Shown here piece after piece: positions 9,370 through 23,400 of a stretch of DNA of 64,000 bases. Origin of the DNA: Symsagittifera roscoffensis (taxonomy: Eukaryota > Xenacoelomorpha > Acoela > Convolutidae); contig NC_087065.1 in NCBI RefSeq assembly GCF_963678635.1, forward strand, positions 78,065,396 through 78,129,395, read 5' to 3'. A program made the position numbers and the translations under genes. Every line of letters starts with the position of its first letter. Position 1 is the stretch's first letter. A model generated the notes under the pieces. The model did no database searches, was not told the DNA's origin, and worked only from the letters and a program-made list of their open reading frames with translations.

Positions 9370-9873
9370 GGTCAAAATTGGGGTTTAATAGCGATTCCTA
9401 GATGCCCCCACTCCTCGAGAAACCCTATCTTCATCTGATTTTGAAACAACCATTTTTGCTGACCAACCCTTTAACTTTTCAAATCCATACTTTTTAAAAC
9501 AGTCTGTTGTCGTTTAGGTCAACACTTCGGCCTAATGTATTTGGTCAAAATTGGGGTTTGATAGTGATTCCTAGATGCCCCCACTCCTCGAGAAACCCTC
9601 TTTTCATCTGATTTTAGAACAACCATTTTTGCTGACCAACCCTTCAACTTCTCAAATCCATACTTTTTAAAACAGTCTGTTGTCGTTTAGGTCAACACTT
9701 CGGCCTAATGTATTTGGTCAAAATTGGGGTTTGATAGTGATTCCTAGATGCCCCCACTCCTCGAGAAACCCTCTTTTCATCTGATTTTAGAACAACCATT
9801 TTTGCTGACCAACCCTTTAACTTTTCAAATCCATACTTTTTAAAACAGTCTGTTGTCGTTTAGGTCAACACTT

Positions 9874-12800
9874 CGGCGTAATGTATTTGGTCAAAATTGG
9901 GGTTTGATAGTGATTCCTAGATGCCCCCACTCCTCGAGAAACCCTCTTTTCATCTGATTTTAGAACAACCATTTTTGCTGACCAACCCTTCAACTTCTCA
10001 AATCCATACTTTTTAAAACAGTCTGTTGTCGTTTAGGTCAACACTTCGGCCTAATGTATTTGGTCAAAATTGGGGTTTGATAGTGATTCCTAGATGCCCC
10101 CACTCCTCGAGAAACCCTCTTTTCATCTGATTTTAGAACAACCATTTTTGCTGACCAACCCTTCAACTTCTCAAATCCATACTTTTTAAAACAGTCTGTT
10201 GTCGTTTAGGTCAACACTTCGGCCTAAAGTATTTGGTCAAAATTGGGGTTTGATAGTGATTCCTAGATGCCCCCACTCCTCGAGAAACCCTCTTTTCATC
10301 TGATTTTAGAACAACCATTTTTGCTGACCAACCCTTTAACTTTTCAAATCCATACTTTTTAAAACAGTCTGTTGTCGTTTAGGTCAACACTTCGGCGTAA
10401 TGTATTTGGTCAAAATTGGGGTTTGATAGTGATTCCTAGATGCCCCCACTCCTCGAGAAACCCTCTTTTCATCTGATTTTAGAACAACCATTTTTGCTGA
10501 CCAACCCTTCAACTTCTCAAATCCATACTTTTTAAAACAGTCTGTTGTCGTTTAGGTCAACACTTCGGCCTAATGTAGGTGGTCAAAATTGGGGTTTGAT
10601 AGTGATTCCTAGATGCCCCCACTCCTCGAGAAACCCTCTTTTCATCTGATTTTAGAACAACCATTTTTGCTGACCAACCCTTCAACTTCTCAAATCCATA
10701 CTTTTTAAAACAGTCTGTTGTCGTTTAGGTCAACACTTCGGCCTAATGTATTTGGTCAAAATTGGGGTTTGATAGTGATTCCTAGATGCCCCCACTCCTC
10801 GAGAAACCCTCTTTTCATCTGATTTTAGAACAACCATTTTTGCTGACCAACCCTTTAACTTTTCAAATCCATACTTTTTAAAACAGTCTGTTGTCGTTTA
10901 GGTCAACACTTCGGCGTAATGTATTTGGTCAAAATTGGGGTTTGATAGCGATTCCTAGATGCCCCCACTCCTCGAGAAACCCTATCTTCATCTGATTTTA
11001 GAACAACCATTTTTGCTGACCAACCCTTTAACTTTTCAAATCCATACTTTTTAAAACAGTCTGTTGTCGTTTAGGTCAACACTTCGGCCTAATGTATTTG
11101 GTCAAAATTGGGGTTTGATAGTGATTCCTAGATGCCCCCACTCCTCGAGAAACCCTCTTTTCATCTGATTTTAGAACAACCATTTTTGCTGACCAATCCT
11201 TTAACTTTTCAAATCCATACTTTTTAAAACAGTCTGTTGTCGTTTAGGTCAACACTTCGGCGTAATGTATTTGGTCAAAATTGGGGTTTGATAGTGATTC
11301 CTAGATGCCCCCACTCCTCGAGAAACCCTCTTTTCATCTGATTTTAGAACAACCATTTTTGCTGACCAACCCTTCAACTTTTCAAATCCATACTTTTTAA
11401 AACAGTCTGTTGTCGTTTAGGTCAACACTTCGGCCTAATGTATTTGGTCAAAATTGGGGTTTGATAGTGATTCCTAGATGCCCCCACTCCTCGAGAAACC
11501 CTCTTTTCATCTGATTTTAGAACAACCATTTTTGCTGACCAACCCTTCAACTTCTCAAATCCATACTTTTTAAAACAGTCTGTTGTCGTTTAGGTCAACA
11601 CTTCGGCCTAATGTATTTGGTCAAAATTGGGGTTTGATAGTGATTCCTAGATGCCCCCACTCCTCGAGAAACCCTCTTTTCATCTGATTTTAGAACAACC
11701 ATTTTTGCTGACCAACCCTTTAACTTTTCAAATCCATACTTTTTAAAACAGTCTGTTGTCGTTTAGGTCAACACTTCGGCGTAATGTATTTGGTCAAAAT
11801 TGGGGTTTGATAGTGATTCCTAGATGCCCCCACTCCTCGAGAAACCCTCTTTTCATCTGATTTTAGAACAACCATTTTTGCTGACCAACCCTTCAACTTC
11901 TCAAATCCATACTTTTTAAAACAGTCTGTTGTCGTTTAGGTCAACACTTCGGCCTAATGTATTTGGTCAAAATTGGGGTTTGATAGTGATTCCTAGATGC
12001 CCCCACTCCTCGAGAAACCCTCTTTTCATCTGATTTTAGAACAACCATTTTTGCTGACCAACCCTTCAACTTCTCAAATCCATACTTTTTAAAACAGTCT
12101 GTTGTCGTTTAGGTCAACACTTCGGCCTAATGTATTTGGTCAAAATTGGGGTTTGATAGTGATTCCTAGATGCCCCCACTCCTCGAGAAACCCTCTTTTC
12201 ATCTGATTTTAGAACAACCATTTTTGCTGACCAACCCTTTAACTTTTCAAATCCATACTTTTTAAAACAGTCTGTTGTCGTTTAGGTCAACACTTCGGCG
12301 TAATGTATTTGGTCAAAATTGGGGTTTGATAGCGATTCCTAGATGCCCCCACTCCTCGAGAAACCCTATCTTCATCTGATTTTAGAACAACCATTTTTGC
12401 TGACCAACCCTTTAACTTTTCAAATCCATACTTTTTAAAACAGTCTGTTGTCGTTTAGGTCAACACTTCGGCCTAATGTATTTGGTCAAAATTGGGGTTT
12501 GATAGTGATTCCTAGATGCCCCCACTCCTCGAGAAACCCTCTTTTCATCTGATTTTAGAACAACCATTTTTGCTGACCAACCCTTTAACTTTTCAAATCC
12601 ATACTTTTTAAAACAGTCTGTTGTCGTTTAGGTCAACACTTCGGCGGAATGTATTTGGTCAAAATTGGGGGTTGATAGCGATTCCTAGATGCCCCCACTC
12701 CTCGAGAAACCCTATCTTCATCTGATTTTAGAACAACCATTTTTGCTGACCAACCCTTTAACTTTTCAAATCCATACATTTTAAAAGAGTCTGTTGTCGT

Positions 12801-15412
12801 TTAGGTCAACACTTCGGCCTAATGTATTTGGTCAAAATTGGGGTTTGATAGTGATTCCTAGATGCCCCCACTCCTCGAGAAACCCTCTTTTCATCTGATT
12901 TTAGAACAACCATTTTTGCTGACCAACCCTTCAACTTCTCAAATCCATACTTTTTAAAACAGTCTGTTGTCGTTTAGGTCAACAATTCGGCCTAATGTAT
13001 TTGGTCAAAATTGGGGTTTGATAGTGATTCCTAGATGCCCCCACTCCTCGAGAAACCCTCTTTTCATCTGATTTTAGAACAACCATTTTTGCTGACCAAC
13101 CCTTTAACTTTTCAAATCCATACTTTTTAAAACAGTCTGTTGTCGTTTAGGTCAACACTTCGGCCTAATGTATTTGGTCAAAATTGGGGTTTGATAGTGA
13201 TTCCTAGATGCCCCCACTCCTCGAGAAACCCTCTTTTCATCTGATTTTAGAACAACCATTTTTGCTGACCAACCCTTCAACTTCTCAAATCCATACTTTT
13301 TAAAACAGTCTGTTGTCGTTTAGGTCACCACTTCGGCCTAATGTATTTGGTCAAAATTGGGGTTTGATAGTGATTCCTAGATGCCCCCACTCCTCGAGAA
13401 ACCCTCTTTTCATCTGATTTTAGAACAACCATTTTTGCTGACCAACCCTTTAACTTTTCAAATCCATACTTTTTAAAACAGTCTGTTGTCGTTTAGGTCA
13501 ACACTTCGGCGTAATGTATTTGGTCAAAATTGGGGTTTGATAGCGATTCCTAGATGCCCCCACTCCTCGAGAAACCCTATCTTCATCTGATTTTAGAACA
13601 ACCATTTTTGCTGACCAACCCTTTAACTTTTCAAATCCATACTTTTTAAAACAGTCTGTTGTCGTTTAGGTCAACACTTCGGCCTAATGTATTTGGTCAA
13701 AATTGGGGTTTGATAGTGATTCCTAGATGCCCCCACTCCTCGAGAAACCCTCTTTTCATCTGATTTTAGAACAACCATTTTTGCTGACCAACCCTTTAAC
13801 TTTTCAAATCCATACTTTTTAAAACAGTCTGTTGTCGTTTAGGTCAACACTTCGGCGTAATGTAATTGGTCAAAATTGGGGTTTGATAGCGATTCCTAGA
13901 TGCCCCCACTCCTCGAGAAACCCTATCTTCATCTGATTTTAGAACAACCATTTTTGCTGACCAACCCTTCAACTTCTCAAATCCATACTTTTTAAAACAG
14001 TCTGTTGTCGTTTAGGTCAACACTTCGGCCTAATGTATTTGGTCAAAATTGGGGTTTGATAGTGATTCCTAGATGCCCCCACTCCTCGAGAAACCCTCTT
14101 TTCATCTGATTTTAGAACAACCATTTTTGCTGACCAACCCTTTAACTTTTCAAATCCATACTTTTTAAAACAGTCTGTTGTCGTTTAGGTCAACACTTCG
14201 GCCTAATGTATTTGGTCAAAATTGGGGTTTGATAGTGATTCCTAGATGCCCCCACTCCTCGAGAAACCCTCTTTTCATCTGATTTTAGAACAACCATTTT
14301 TGCTGACCAACCCTTCAACTTCTCAAATCCATACTTTTTAAAACAGTCTGTTGTCGTTTAGGTCAACACTTCGGCCTAATGTATTTGGTCAAAATTGGGG
14401 TTTGATAGTGATTCCTAGATGCCCCCACTCCTCGAGAAGCCCTCTTTTCATCTGATTTTAGAACAACCATTTTTGCTGACCAACCCTTTAACTTTTCAAA
14501 TCCATACTTTTTAAAACAGTCTGTTGTCGTTTAGGTCAACACTTCGGCCTAATGTATTTGGTCAAAATTGGGGTTTGATAGTGATTCCTAGATGCCCCCA
14601 CTCCTCGAGAAACCCTCTTTTCATCTGATTTTAGAACAACCATTTTTGCTGACCAACCCTTCAACTTCTCAAATCCATACTTTTTAAAACAGTCTGTTGT
14701 CGTTTAGGTCAACACTTCGGCCTAATGTATTTGGTCAAAATTGGGGTTTGATAGTGATTCCTAGATGCCCCCACTCCTCGAGAAACCCTCTTTTCATCTG
14801 ATTTTAGAACAACCATTTTTGCTGACCAACCCTTTAACTTTTCAAATCCATACTTTTTAAAACAGTCTGTTGTCGTTTAGGTCAACACTTCGGCCTAATG
14901 TATTTGGTCAAAATTGGGGTTTGATAGTGATTCCTAGATGCCCCCACTCCTCGAGAAACCCTCTTTTCATCTGATTTTAGAACAACCATTTTTGCTGACC
15001 AACCCTTCAACTTCTCAAATCCATACTTTTTAAAACAGTCTGTTGTCGTTTAGGTCAACACTTCGGCCTAATGTATTTGGTCAAAATTGGGGTTTGATAG
15101 TGATTCCTAGATGCCCCCACTCCTCGAGAAACCCTCTTTTCATCTGATTTTAGAACAACCATTTTTGCTGACCAACCCTTCAACTTCTCAAATCCATACT
15201 TTTTAAAACAGTCTGTTGTCGTTTAGGTCAACACTTCGGCCTAATGTATTTGGTCAAAATTGGGGTTTGATAGTGATTCCTAGATGCCCCCACTCCTCGA
15301 GAAACCCTCTTTTCATCTGATTTTAGAACAACCATTTTTGCTGACCAACCCTTTAACTTTTCAAATCCATACTTTTTAAAACAGTCTGTTGTCGTTTAGG
15401 TCAACACTTCGG
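9874..15412 (+). repeat. Left part of array: 3-unit (519-bp) higher-order repeat
   Basis: The variant CGGCG (for CGGCC) in the CACTTCGGC segment occurs at 9874, 10393, 10912, 11258, 11777, 12296, 12642, 13507, 13853 and 15410. The steps are 519 or 346 bp, then 865, 346 and 1557, all multiples of 173. It is linked to neighbouring variants (TTCAACTTCTC versus TTTAACTTTTC; GATAGCGATTCC with CCCTATCTTC). This is a 3-unit period with some units lost or gained. The variant is absent from the rest of the array. Confidence 0.85.
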
Positions 15413-15995
15413 CGTAATGTATTTGGTCAAAATTGGGGTTTGATAGCGATTCCTAGATGCCCCCACTCCTCGAGAAACCCTCTTTTCATCTGATTTTAGA
15501 ACAACCATTTTTGCTGACCAACCCTTTAACTTTTCAAATCCATACTTTTTAAAACAGTCTGTTGTCGTTTAGGTCAACACTTCGGCCTAATGTATTTGGT
15601 CAAAATTGGGGTTTGATAGTGATTCCTAGATGCCCCCACTCCTCGAGAAACCCTCTTTTCATCTGATTTTAGAACAACCAATTTTGCTGACCAACCCTTT
15701 AACTTTTCAAATCCATACTTTTTAAAACAGTCTGTTGTCGTTTAGGTCAACACTTCGGCCTAATGTATTTGGTCAAAATTGGGGTTTGATAGTGATTCCT
15801 AGATGCCCCCACTCCTCGAGAAACCCTCTTTTCATCTGATTTTAGAACAACCATTTTTGCTGACCAACCCTTTAACTTTTCAAATCCATACTTTTTAAAA
15901 CAGTCTGTTGTCGTTTAGGTCAACACTTCGGCCTAATGTATTTGGTCAAAATTGGGGTTTGATAGTGATTCCTAGATGCCCCCACTCCTCGAGAA

Positions 15996-18740
15996 ACCCT
16001 CTTTTCATCTGATTTTAGAACAACCAATTTTGCTGACCAACCCTTTAACTTTTCAAATCCATACTTTTTAAAACAGTCTGTTGTCGTTTAGGTCAACACT
16101 TCGGCCTAATGTATTTGGTCAAAATTGGGGTTTGATAGTGATTCCTAGATGCCCCCACTCCTCGAGAAACCCTCTTTTCATCTGATTTTAGAACAACCAT
16201 TTTTGCTGACCAACCCTTTAACTTTTCAAATCCATACTTTTTAAAACAGTCTGTTGTCGTTTAGGTCAACACTTCGGCCTAATGTATTTGGTCAAAATTG
16301 GGGTTTGATAGTGATTCCTAGATGCCCCCACTCCTCGAGAAACCCTCTTTTCATCTGATTTTAGAACAACCATTTTTGCTGACCAACCCTTTAACTTCTC
16401 AAATCCATACTTTTTAAAACAGTCTGTTGTCGTTTAGGTCAACACTTCGGCCTAATGTATTTGGTCAAAATTGGGGTTTGATAGTGATTCCTAGATGCCC
16501 CCACTCCTCGAGAAACCCTCTTTTCATCTGATTTTAGAACAACCATTTTTGCTGACCAACCCTTTAACTTTTCAAATCCATACTTTTTAAAACAGACTGT
16601 TGTCGTTTAGGTCAAAACTTCGGCCTTATGTATTTGGTCAAAATTGGGGTTTGATAGTGATTCCTAGATGCCCCCACTCCTCGAGAAACCCTCTTTTCAT
16701 CTGATTTTAGAACAACCATTTTTGCTGACCAACCCTTCAACTTCTCAAATCCATACTTTTTAAAACAGTCTGTTGTCGTTTAGGTCAACACTTCGGCCTA
16801 ATGTATTTGGTCAAAATTGGGGTTTGATAGTGATTCCTAGATGCCCCCACTCCTCGAGAAACCCTCTTTTCATCTGATTTTAGAACAACCATTTTTGCTG
16901 ACCAACCCTTTAACTTTTCAAATCCATACTTTTTAAAACAGTCTGTTGTCGTTTAGGTCAACACTTCGGCCTAATGTATTCGGTCAAAATTGGGGTTTGA
17001 TAGTGATTCCTAGATGCCCCCACTCCTCGAGAAACCCTCTTTTCATCTGATTTTAGAACAACCATTTTTGCTGACCAACCCTTTAACTTTTCAAATCCAT
17101 ACTTTTTAAAACAGTCTGTTGTCGTTTAGGTCAACACTTCGGCCTAATGTATTTGGTCAAAATTGGGGTTTGATAGTGATTCCTAGATGCCCCCACTCCT
17201 CGAGAAACCCTCTTTTCATCTGATTTTAGAACAACCATTTTTGCTGACCAACCCTTTAACTTTTCAAATCCATACTTTTTAAAACAGTCTGTTGTCGTTT
17301 AGGTCAACACTTCGGCCTAATGTATTCGGTCAAAATTGGGGTTTGATAGTGATTCCTAGATGCCCCCACTCCTCGAGAAACCCTCTTTTCATCTGATTTT
17401 AGAACAACCATTTTTGCTGACCAACCCTTTAACTTTTCAAATCCATACTTTTTAAAACAGTCTGTTGTCGTTTAGGTCAACACTTCGGCCTAATGTATTT
17501 GGTCAAAATTGGGGTTTGATAGTGATTCCTAGATGCCCCCACTCCTCGAGAAACCCTCTTTTCATCTGATTTTAGAACAACCATTTTTGCTGACCAACCC
17601 TTTAACTTTTCAAATCCATACTTTTTAAAACAGTCTGTTGTCGTTTAGGTCAACACTTCGGCCTAATGTATTTGGTCAAAATTGGGGTTTGATAGTGATT
17701 CCTAGATGCCCCCACTCCTCGAGAAACCCTCTTTTCATCTGATTTTAGAACAACCAATTTTGCTGACCAACCCTTTAACTTTTCAAATCCATACTTTTTA
17801 AAACAGTCTGTTGTCGTTTAGGTCAACACTTCGGCCTAATGTATTTGGTCAAAATTGGGGTTTGATAGTGATTCCTAGATGCCCCCACTCCTCGAGAAAC
17901 CCTCTTTTCATCTGATTTTAGAACAACCATTTTTGCTGACCAACCCTTTAACTTTTCAAATCCATACTTTTTAAAACAGTCTGTTGTCGTTTAGGTCAAC
18001 ACTTCGGCCTAATGTATTTGGTCAAAATTGGGGTTTGATAGTGATTCCTAGATGCCCCCACTCCTCGAGAAACCCTCTTTTCATCTGATTTTAGAACAAC
18101 CATTTTTGCTGACCAACCCTTTAACTTCTCAAATCCATACTTTTTAAAACAGTCTGTTGTCGTTTAGGTCAACACTTCGGCCTAATGTATTTGGTCAAAA
18201 TTGGGGTTTGATAGTGATTCCTAGATGCCCCCACTCCTCGAGAAACCCTCTTTTCATCTGATTTTAGAACAACCATTTTTGCTGACCAACCCTTTAACTT
18301 TTCAAATCCATACTTTTTAAAACAGTCTGTTGTCGTTTAGGTCAAAACTTCGGCCTAATGTATTTGGTCAAAATTGGGGTTTGATAGTGATTCCTAGATG
18401 CCCCCACTCCTCGAGAAACCCTCTTTTCATCTGATTTTAGAACAACCATTTTTGCTGACCAACCCTTCAACTTCTCAAATCCATACTTTTTAAAACAGTC
18501 TGTTGTCGTTTAGGTCAACACTTCGGCCTAATGTATTTGGTCAAAATTGGGGTTTGATAGTGATTCCTAGATGCCCCTACTCCTCGAGAAACCCTCTTTT
18601 CATCTGATTTTAGAACAACCATTTTTGCTGACCAACCCTTTAACTTTTCAAATCCATACTTTTTAAAACAGTCTGTTGTCGTTTAGGTCAACACTTCGGC
18701 CTAATGTATTCGGTCAAAATTGGGGTTTGATAGTGATTCC
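15996..18740 (+). repeat. 10-unit (1,730-bp) duplicated block within the array
   Basis: Rare variants recur exactly 1,730 bp apart: CCAATTTTGC at 16024 and 17754, TTTAACTTCTC near 16395 and 18125, GTCAAAACTTCGG at 16611 and 18341, and TATTCGGTC at 16981 and 18711. That is a tandem duplication of ten monomers, as unequal exchange would produce. Confidence 0.85.
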
Positions 18741-20920
18741 TAGATGCCCCCACTCCTCGAGAAACCCTCTTTTCATCTGATTTTAGAACAACCATTTTTG
18801 CTGACCAACCCTTTAACTTTTCAAATCCATACTTTTTAAAACAGTCTGTTGTCGTTTAGGTCAACACTTCGGCCTAATGTATTTGGTCAAAATTGGGGTT
18901 TGATAGTGATTCCTAGATGCCCCCACTCCTCGAGAAACCCTCTTTTCATCTGATTTTAGAACAACCATTTTTGCTGACCAACCCTTTAACTTTTCAAATC
19001 CATACTTTTTAAAACAGTCTGTTGTCGTTTAGGTCAACACTTCGGCCTCATGTATTTGGTCAAAATTGGGGTTTGATAGTGATTCCTAGATGCCCCCACT
19101 CCTCGAGAAACCCTCTTTTCATCTGATTTTAGAACAACCATTTTTGCTGACCAACCCTTTAACTTTTCAAATCCATACTTTTTAAAACAGTCTGTTGTCG
19201 TTTAGGTCAACACTTCGGCCTAATGTATTTGGTCAAAATTGGGGTTTGATAGTGATTCCTAGATGCCCCCACTCCTCGAGAAACCCTCTTTTCATCTGAT
19301 TTTAGAACAACCATTTTTGCTGACCAACCCTTTAACTTTTCAAATCCATACTTTTTAAAACAGTCTGTTGTCGTTTAGGTCAACACTTCGGCCTAATGTA
19401 TTTGGTCAAAATTGGGGTTTGATAGTGATTCCTAGATGCCCCCACTCCTCGAGAAACCCTCTTTTCATCTGATTTTAGAACAACCATTTTTGCTGACCAA
19501 CCCTTTAACTTCTCAAATCCATACTTTTTAAAACAGTCTGTTGTCGTTTAGGTCAACACTTCGGCCTAATGTATTTGGTCAAAATTGGGGTTTGATAGTG
19601 ATTCCTAGATGCCCCCACTCCTCGAGAAACCCTCTTTTCATCTGATTTTAGAACAGCCATTTTTGCTGACCAACCCTTTAACTTTTCAAATCCATACTTT
19701 TTAAAACAGTCTGTTGTCGTTTAGGTCAACACTTCGGCCTAATGTATTTGGTCAAAATTGGGGTTTGATAGTGATTCCTAGATGCCCCCACTCCTCGAGA
19801 AACCCTCTTTTCATCTGATTTTAGAACAACCATTTTTGCTGACCAACCCTTTAACTTTTCAAATCCATACTTTTTAAAACAGTCTGTTGTCGTTTAGGTC
19901 AACACTTCGGCCTCATGTATTTGGTCAAAATTGGGGTTTGATAGTGATTCCTAGATGCCCCCACTCCTCGAGAAACCCTCTTTTCATCTGATTTTAGAAC
20001 AACCATTTTTGCTGACCAACCCTTTAACTTTTCAAATCCATACTTTTTAAAACAGTCTGTTGTCGTTTAGGTCAACACTTCGGCCTAATGTATTTGGTCA
20101 AAATTGGGGTTTGATAGTGATTCCTAGATGCCCCCACTCCTCGAGAAACCCTCTTTTCATCTGATTTTAGAACAACCATTTTTGCTGACCAACCCTTTAA
20201 CTTTTCAAATCCATACTTTTTAAAACAGTCTGTTGTCGTTTAGGTCAACACTTCGGCCTAATGTATTTGGTCAAAATTGGGGTTTGATAGTGATTCCTAG
20301 ATGCCCTCACTCCTCGAGAAACCCTCTTTTCATCTGATTTTAGAACAACCATTTTTGCTGACCAACCCTTTAACTTCTCAAATCCATACTTTTTAAAACA
20401 GTCTGTTGTCGTTTAGGTCAACACTTCGGCCTAATGTATTTGGTCAAAATTGGGGTTTGATAGTGATTCCTAGATGCCCCCACTCCTCGAGAAACCCTCT
20501 TTTCATCTGATTTTAGAACAGCCATTTTTGCTGACCAACCCTTTAACTTCTCAAATCCATACTTTTTAAAACAGTCTGTTGTCGTTTAGGTCAACACTTC
20601 GGCCTAATGTATTTGGTCAAAATTGGGGTTTGATAGTGATTCCTAGATGCCCCCACTCCTCGAGAAACCCTCTTTTCATCTGATTTTAGAACAACCATTT
20701 TTGCTGACCAACCCTTTAACTTTTCAAATCCATACTTTTTAAAACAGTCTGTTGTCGTTTAGGTCAACACTTCGGCCTAATGTATTTGGTCAAAATTGGG
20801 GTTTGATAGTGATTCCTAGATGCCCCCACTCCTCGAGAAACCCTCTTTTCATCTGATTTTAGAACAACCATTTTTGCTGACCAACCCTTCAACTTCTCAA
20901 ATCCATACTTTTTAAAACAG

Positions 20921-23400
20921 TCTAGTGTCGTTTAGGTCAACACTTCGGCCTAATGTATTTGGTCAAAATTGGGGTTTGATAGTGATTCCTAGATGCCCCC
21001 ACTCCTCGAGAAACCCTCTTTTCATCTGATTTTAGAACAACCATTTTTGCTGACCAACCCTTTAACTTTTCAAATCCATACTTTTTAAAACAGTCTGTTG
21101 TCGTTTAGGTCAACACTTCGGCCTAATGTATTTGGTCAAAATTGGGGTTTGATAGCGATTCCTAGATGCCCCCACTCCTCGAGAAACCCTCTTTTCATCT
21201 GATTTTAGAACAACCATTTTTGCTGACCAACCCTTTAACTTTTCAAATCCATACTTTTTAAAACAGTCTGTTGTCGTTTAGGTCAACACTTCGGCCTAAT
21301 GTATTTGGTCAAAATTGGGGTTTGATAGTGATTCCTAGATGCCCCCACTCCTCGAGAAACCCTCTTTTCATCTGATTTTAGAACAACCAATTTTGCTGAC
21401 CAACCCTTTAACTTTTCAAATCCATACTTTTTAAAACAGTCTGTTGTCGTTTAGGTCAACACTTCGGCCTAATGTATTTGGTCAAAATTGGGGTTTGATA
21501 GTGATTCCTAGATGCCCCCACTCCTCGAGAAACCCTCTTTTCATCTGATTTTAGAACAACCATTTTTGCTGACCAACCCTTTAACTTTTCAAATCCATAC
21601 TTTTTAAAACAGTCTGTTGTCGTTTAGGTCAACACTTCGGCCTAATGTATTTGGTCAAAATTGGGGTTTGATAGTGATTCCTAGATGCCCCCACTCCTCG
21701 AGAAACCCTCTTTTCATCTGATTTTAGAACAACCATTTTTGCTGACCAACCCTTTAACTTTTCAAATCCATACTTTTTAAAACAGTCTGTTGTCGTTTAG
21801 GTCAACACTTCGGCCTAATGTATTTGGTCAAAATTGGGGTTTGATAGTGATTCCTAGATGCCCCCACTCCTCGAGAAACCCTCTTTTCATCTGATTTTAG
21901 AACAACCATTTTTGCTGACCAACCCTTCAACTTCTCAAATCCATACTTTTTAAAACAGTCTAGTGTCGTTTAGGTCAACACTTCGGCCTAATGTATTTGG
22001 TCAAAATTGGGGTTTGATAGTGATTCCTAGATGCCCCCACTCCTCGAGAAACCCTCTTTTCATCTGATTTTAGAACAACCATTTTTGCTGACCAACCCTT
22101 TAACTTTTCAAATCCATACTTTTTAAAACAGTCTGTTGTCGTTTAGGTCAACACTTCGGCCTAATGTATTTGGTCAAAATTGGGGTTTGATAGCGATTCC
22201 TAGATGCCCCCACTCCTCGAGAAACCCTCTTTTCATCTGATTTTAGAACAACCATTTTTGCTGACCAACCCTTTAACTTTTCAAATCCATACTTTTTAAA
22301 ACAGTCTGTTGTCGTTTAGGTCAACACTTCGGCCTAATGTATTTGGTCAAAATTGGGGTTTGATAGTGATTCCTAGATGCCCCCACTCCTCGAGAAACCC
22401 TCTTTTCATCTGATTTTAGAACAACCAATTTTGCTGACCAACCCTTTAACTTTTCAAATCCATACTTTTTAAAACAGTCTGTTGTCGTTTAGGTCAACAC
22501 TTCGGCCTAATGTATTTAGTCAAAATTGGGGTTTGATAGTGATTCCTAGATGCCCCCACTCCTCGAGAAACCCTCTTTTCATCTGATTTTAGAACAACCA
22601 TTTTTGCTGACCAACCCTTTAACTTTTCAAATCCATACTTTTTAAAACAGTCTGTTGTCGTTTAGGTCAACACTTCGGCCTAATGTATTTGGTCAAAATT
22701 GGGGTTTGATAGTGATTCCTAGATGCCCCCACTCCTCGAGAAACCCTCTTTTCATCTGATTTTAGAACAACCATTTTTGCTGACCAACCCTTTAACTTTT
22801 CAAATCCATACTTTTTAAAACAGTCTGTTGTCGTTTAGGTCAACACTTCGGCCTAATGTATTTGGTCAAAATTGGGGTTTGATAGTGATTCCTAGATGCC
22901 CCCACTCCTCGAGAAACCCTCTTTTCATCTGATTTTAGAACAACCATTTTTGCTGACCAACCCTTTAACTTTTCAAATCCATACTTTTTAAAACAGTCTG
23001 TTGTCGTTTAGGTCAACACTTCGGCCTAATGTATTTGGTCAAAATTGGGGTTTGATAGCGATTCCTAGATGCCCCCACTCCTCGAGAAACCCTCTTTTCA
23101 TCTGATTTTAGAACAACCATTTTTGCTGACCAACCCTTTAACTTTTCAAATCCATACTTTTTAAAACAGTCTGTTGTCGTTTAGGTCAACACTTCGGCCT
23201 AATGTATTTGGTCAAAATTGGGGTTTGATAGTGATTCCTAGATGCCCCCACTCCTCGAGAAACCCTCTTTTCATCTGATTTTAGAACAACCAATTTTGCT
23301 GACCAACCCTTTAACTTTTCAAATCCATACTTTTTAAAACAGTCTGTTGTCGTTTAGGTCAACACTTCGGCCTAATGTATTTAGTCAAAATTGGGGTTTG
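20921..23400 (+). repeat. 6-unit and 5-unit duplicated blocks within the array
   Basis: TCTAGTGTCG (for TCTGTTGTCG) occurs at 20921 and 21959, 1,038 bp (6 units) apart, followed each time by the GATAGCG and CCAATTTTGC variants. TTTAGTCAAAATT occurs at 22515 and 23380, 865 bp (5 units) apart, again with linked variants. Confidence 0.8.

Noticed and set aside
9700-9720. CENP-B box in the monomer
   Set aside because: CTTCGGCCTAATGTATT keeps the TTCG and the internal A of the 17-bp motif but lacks the required CGGG half. I count this as no match.
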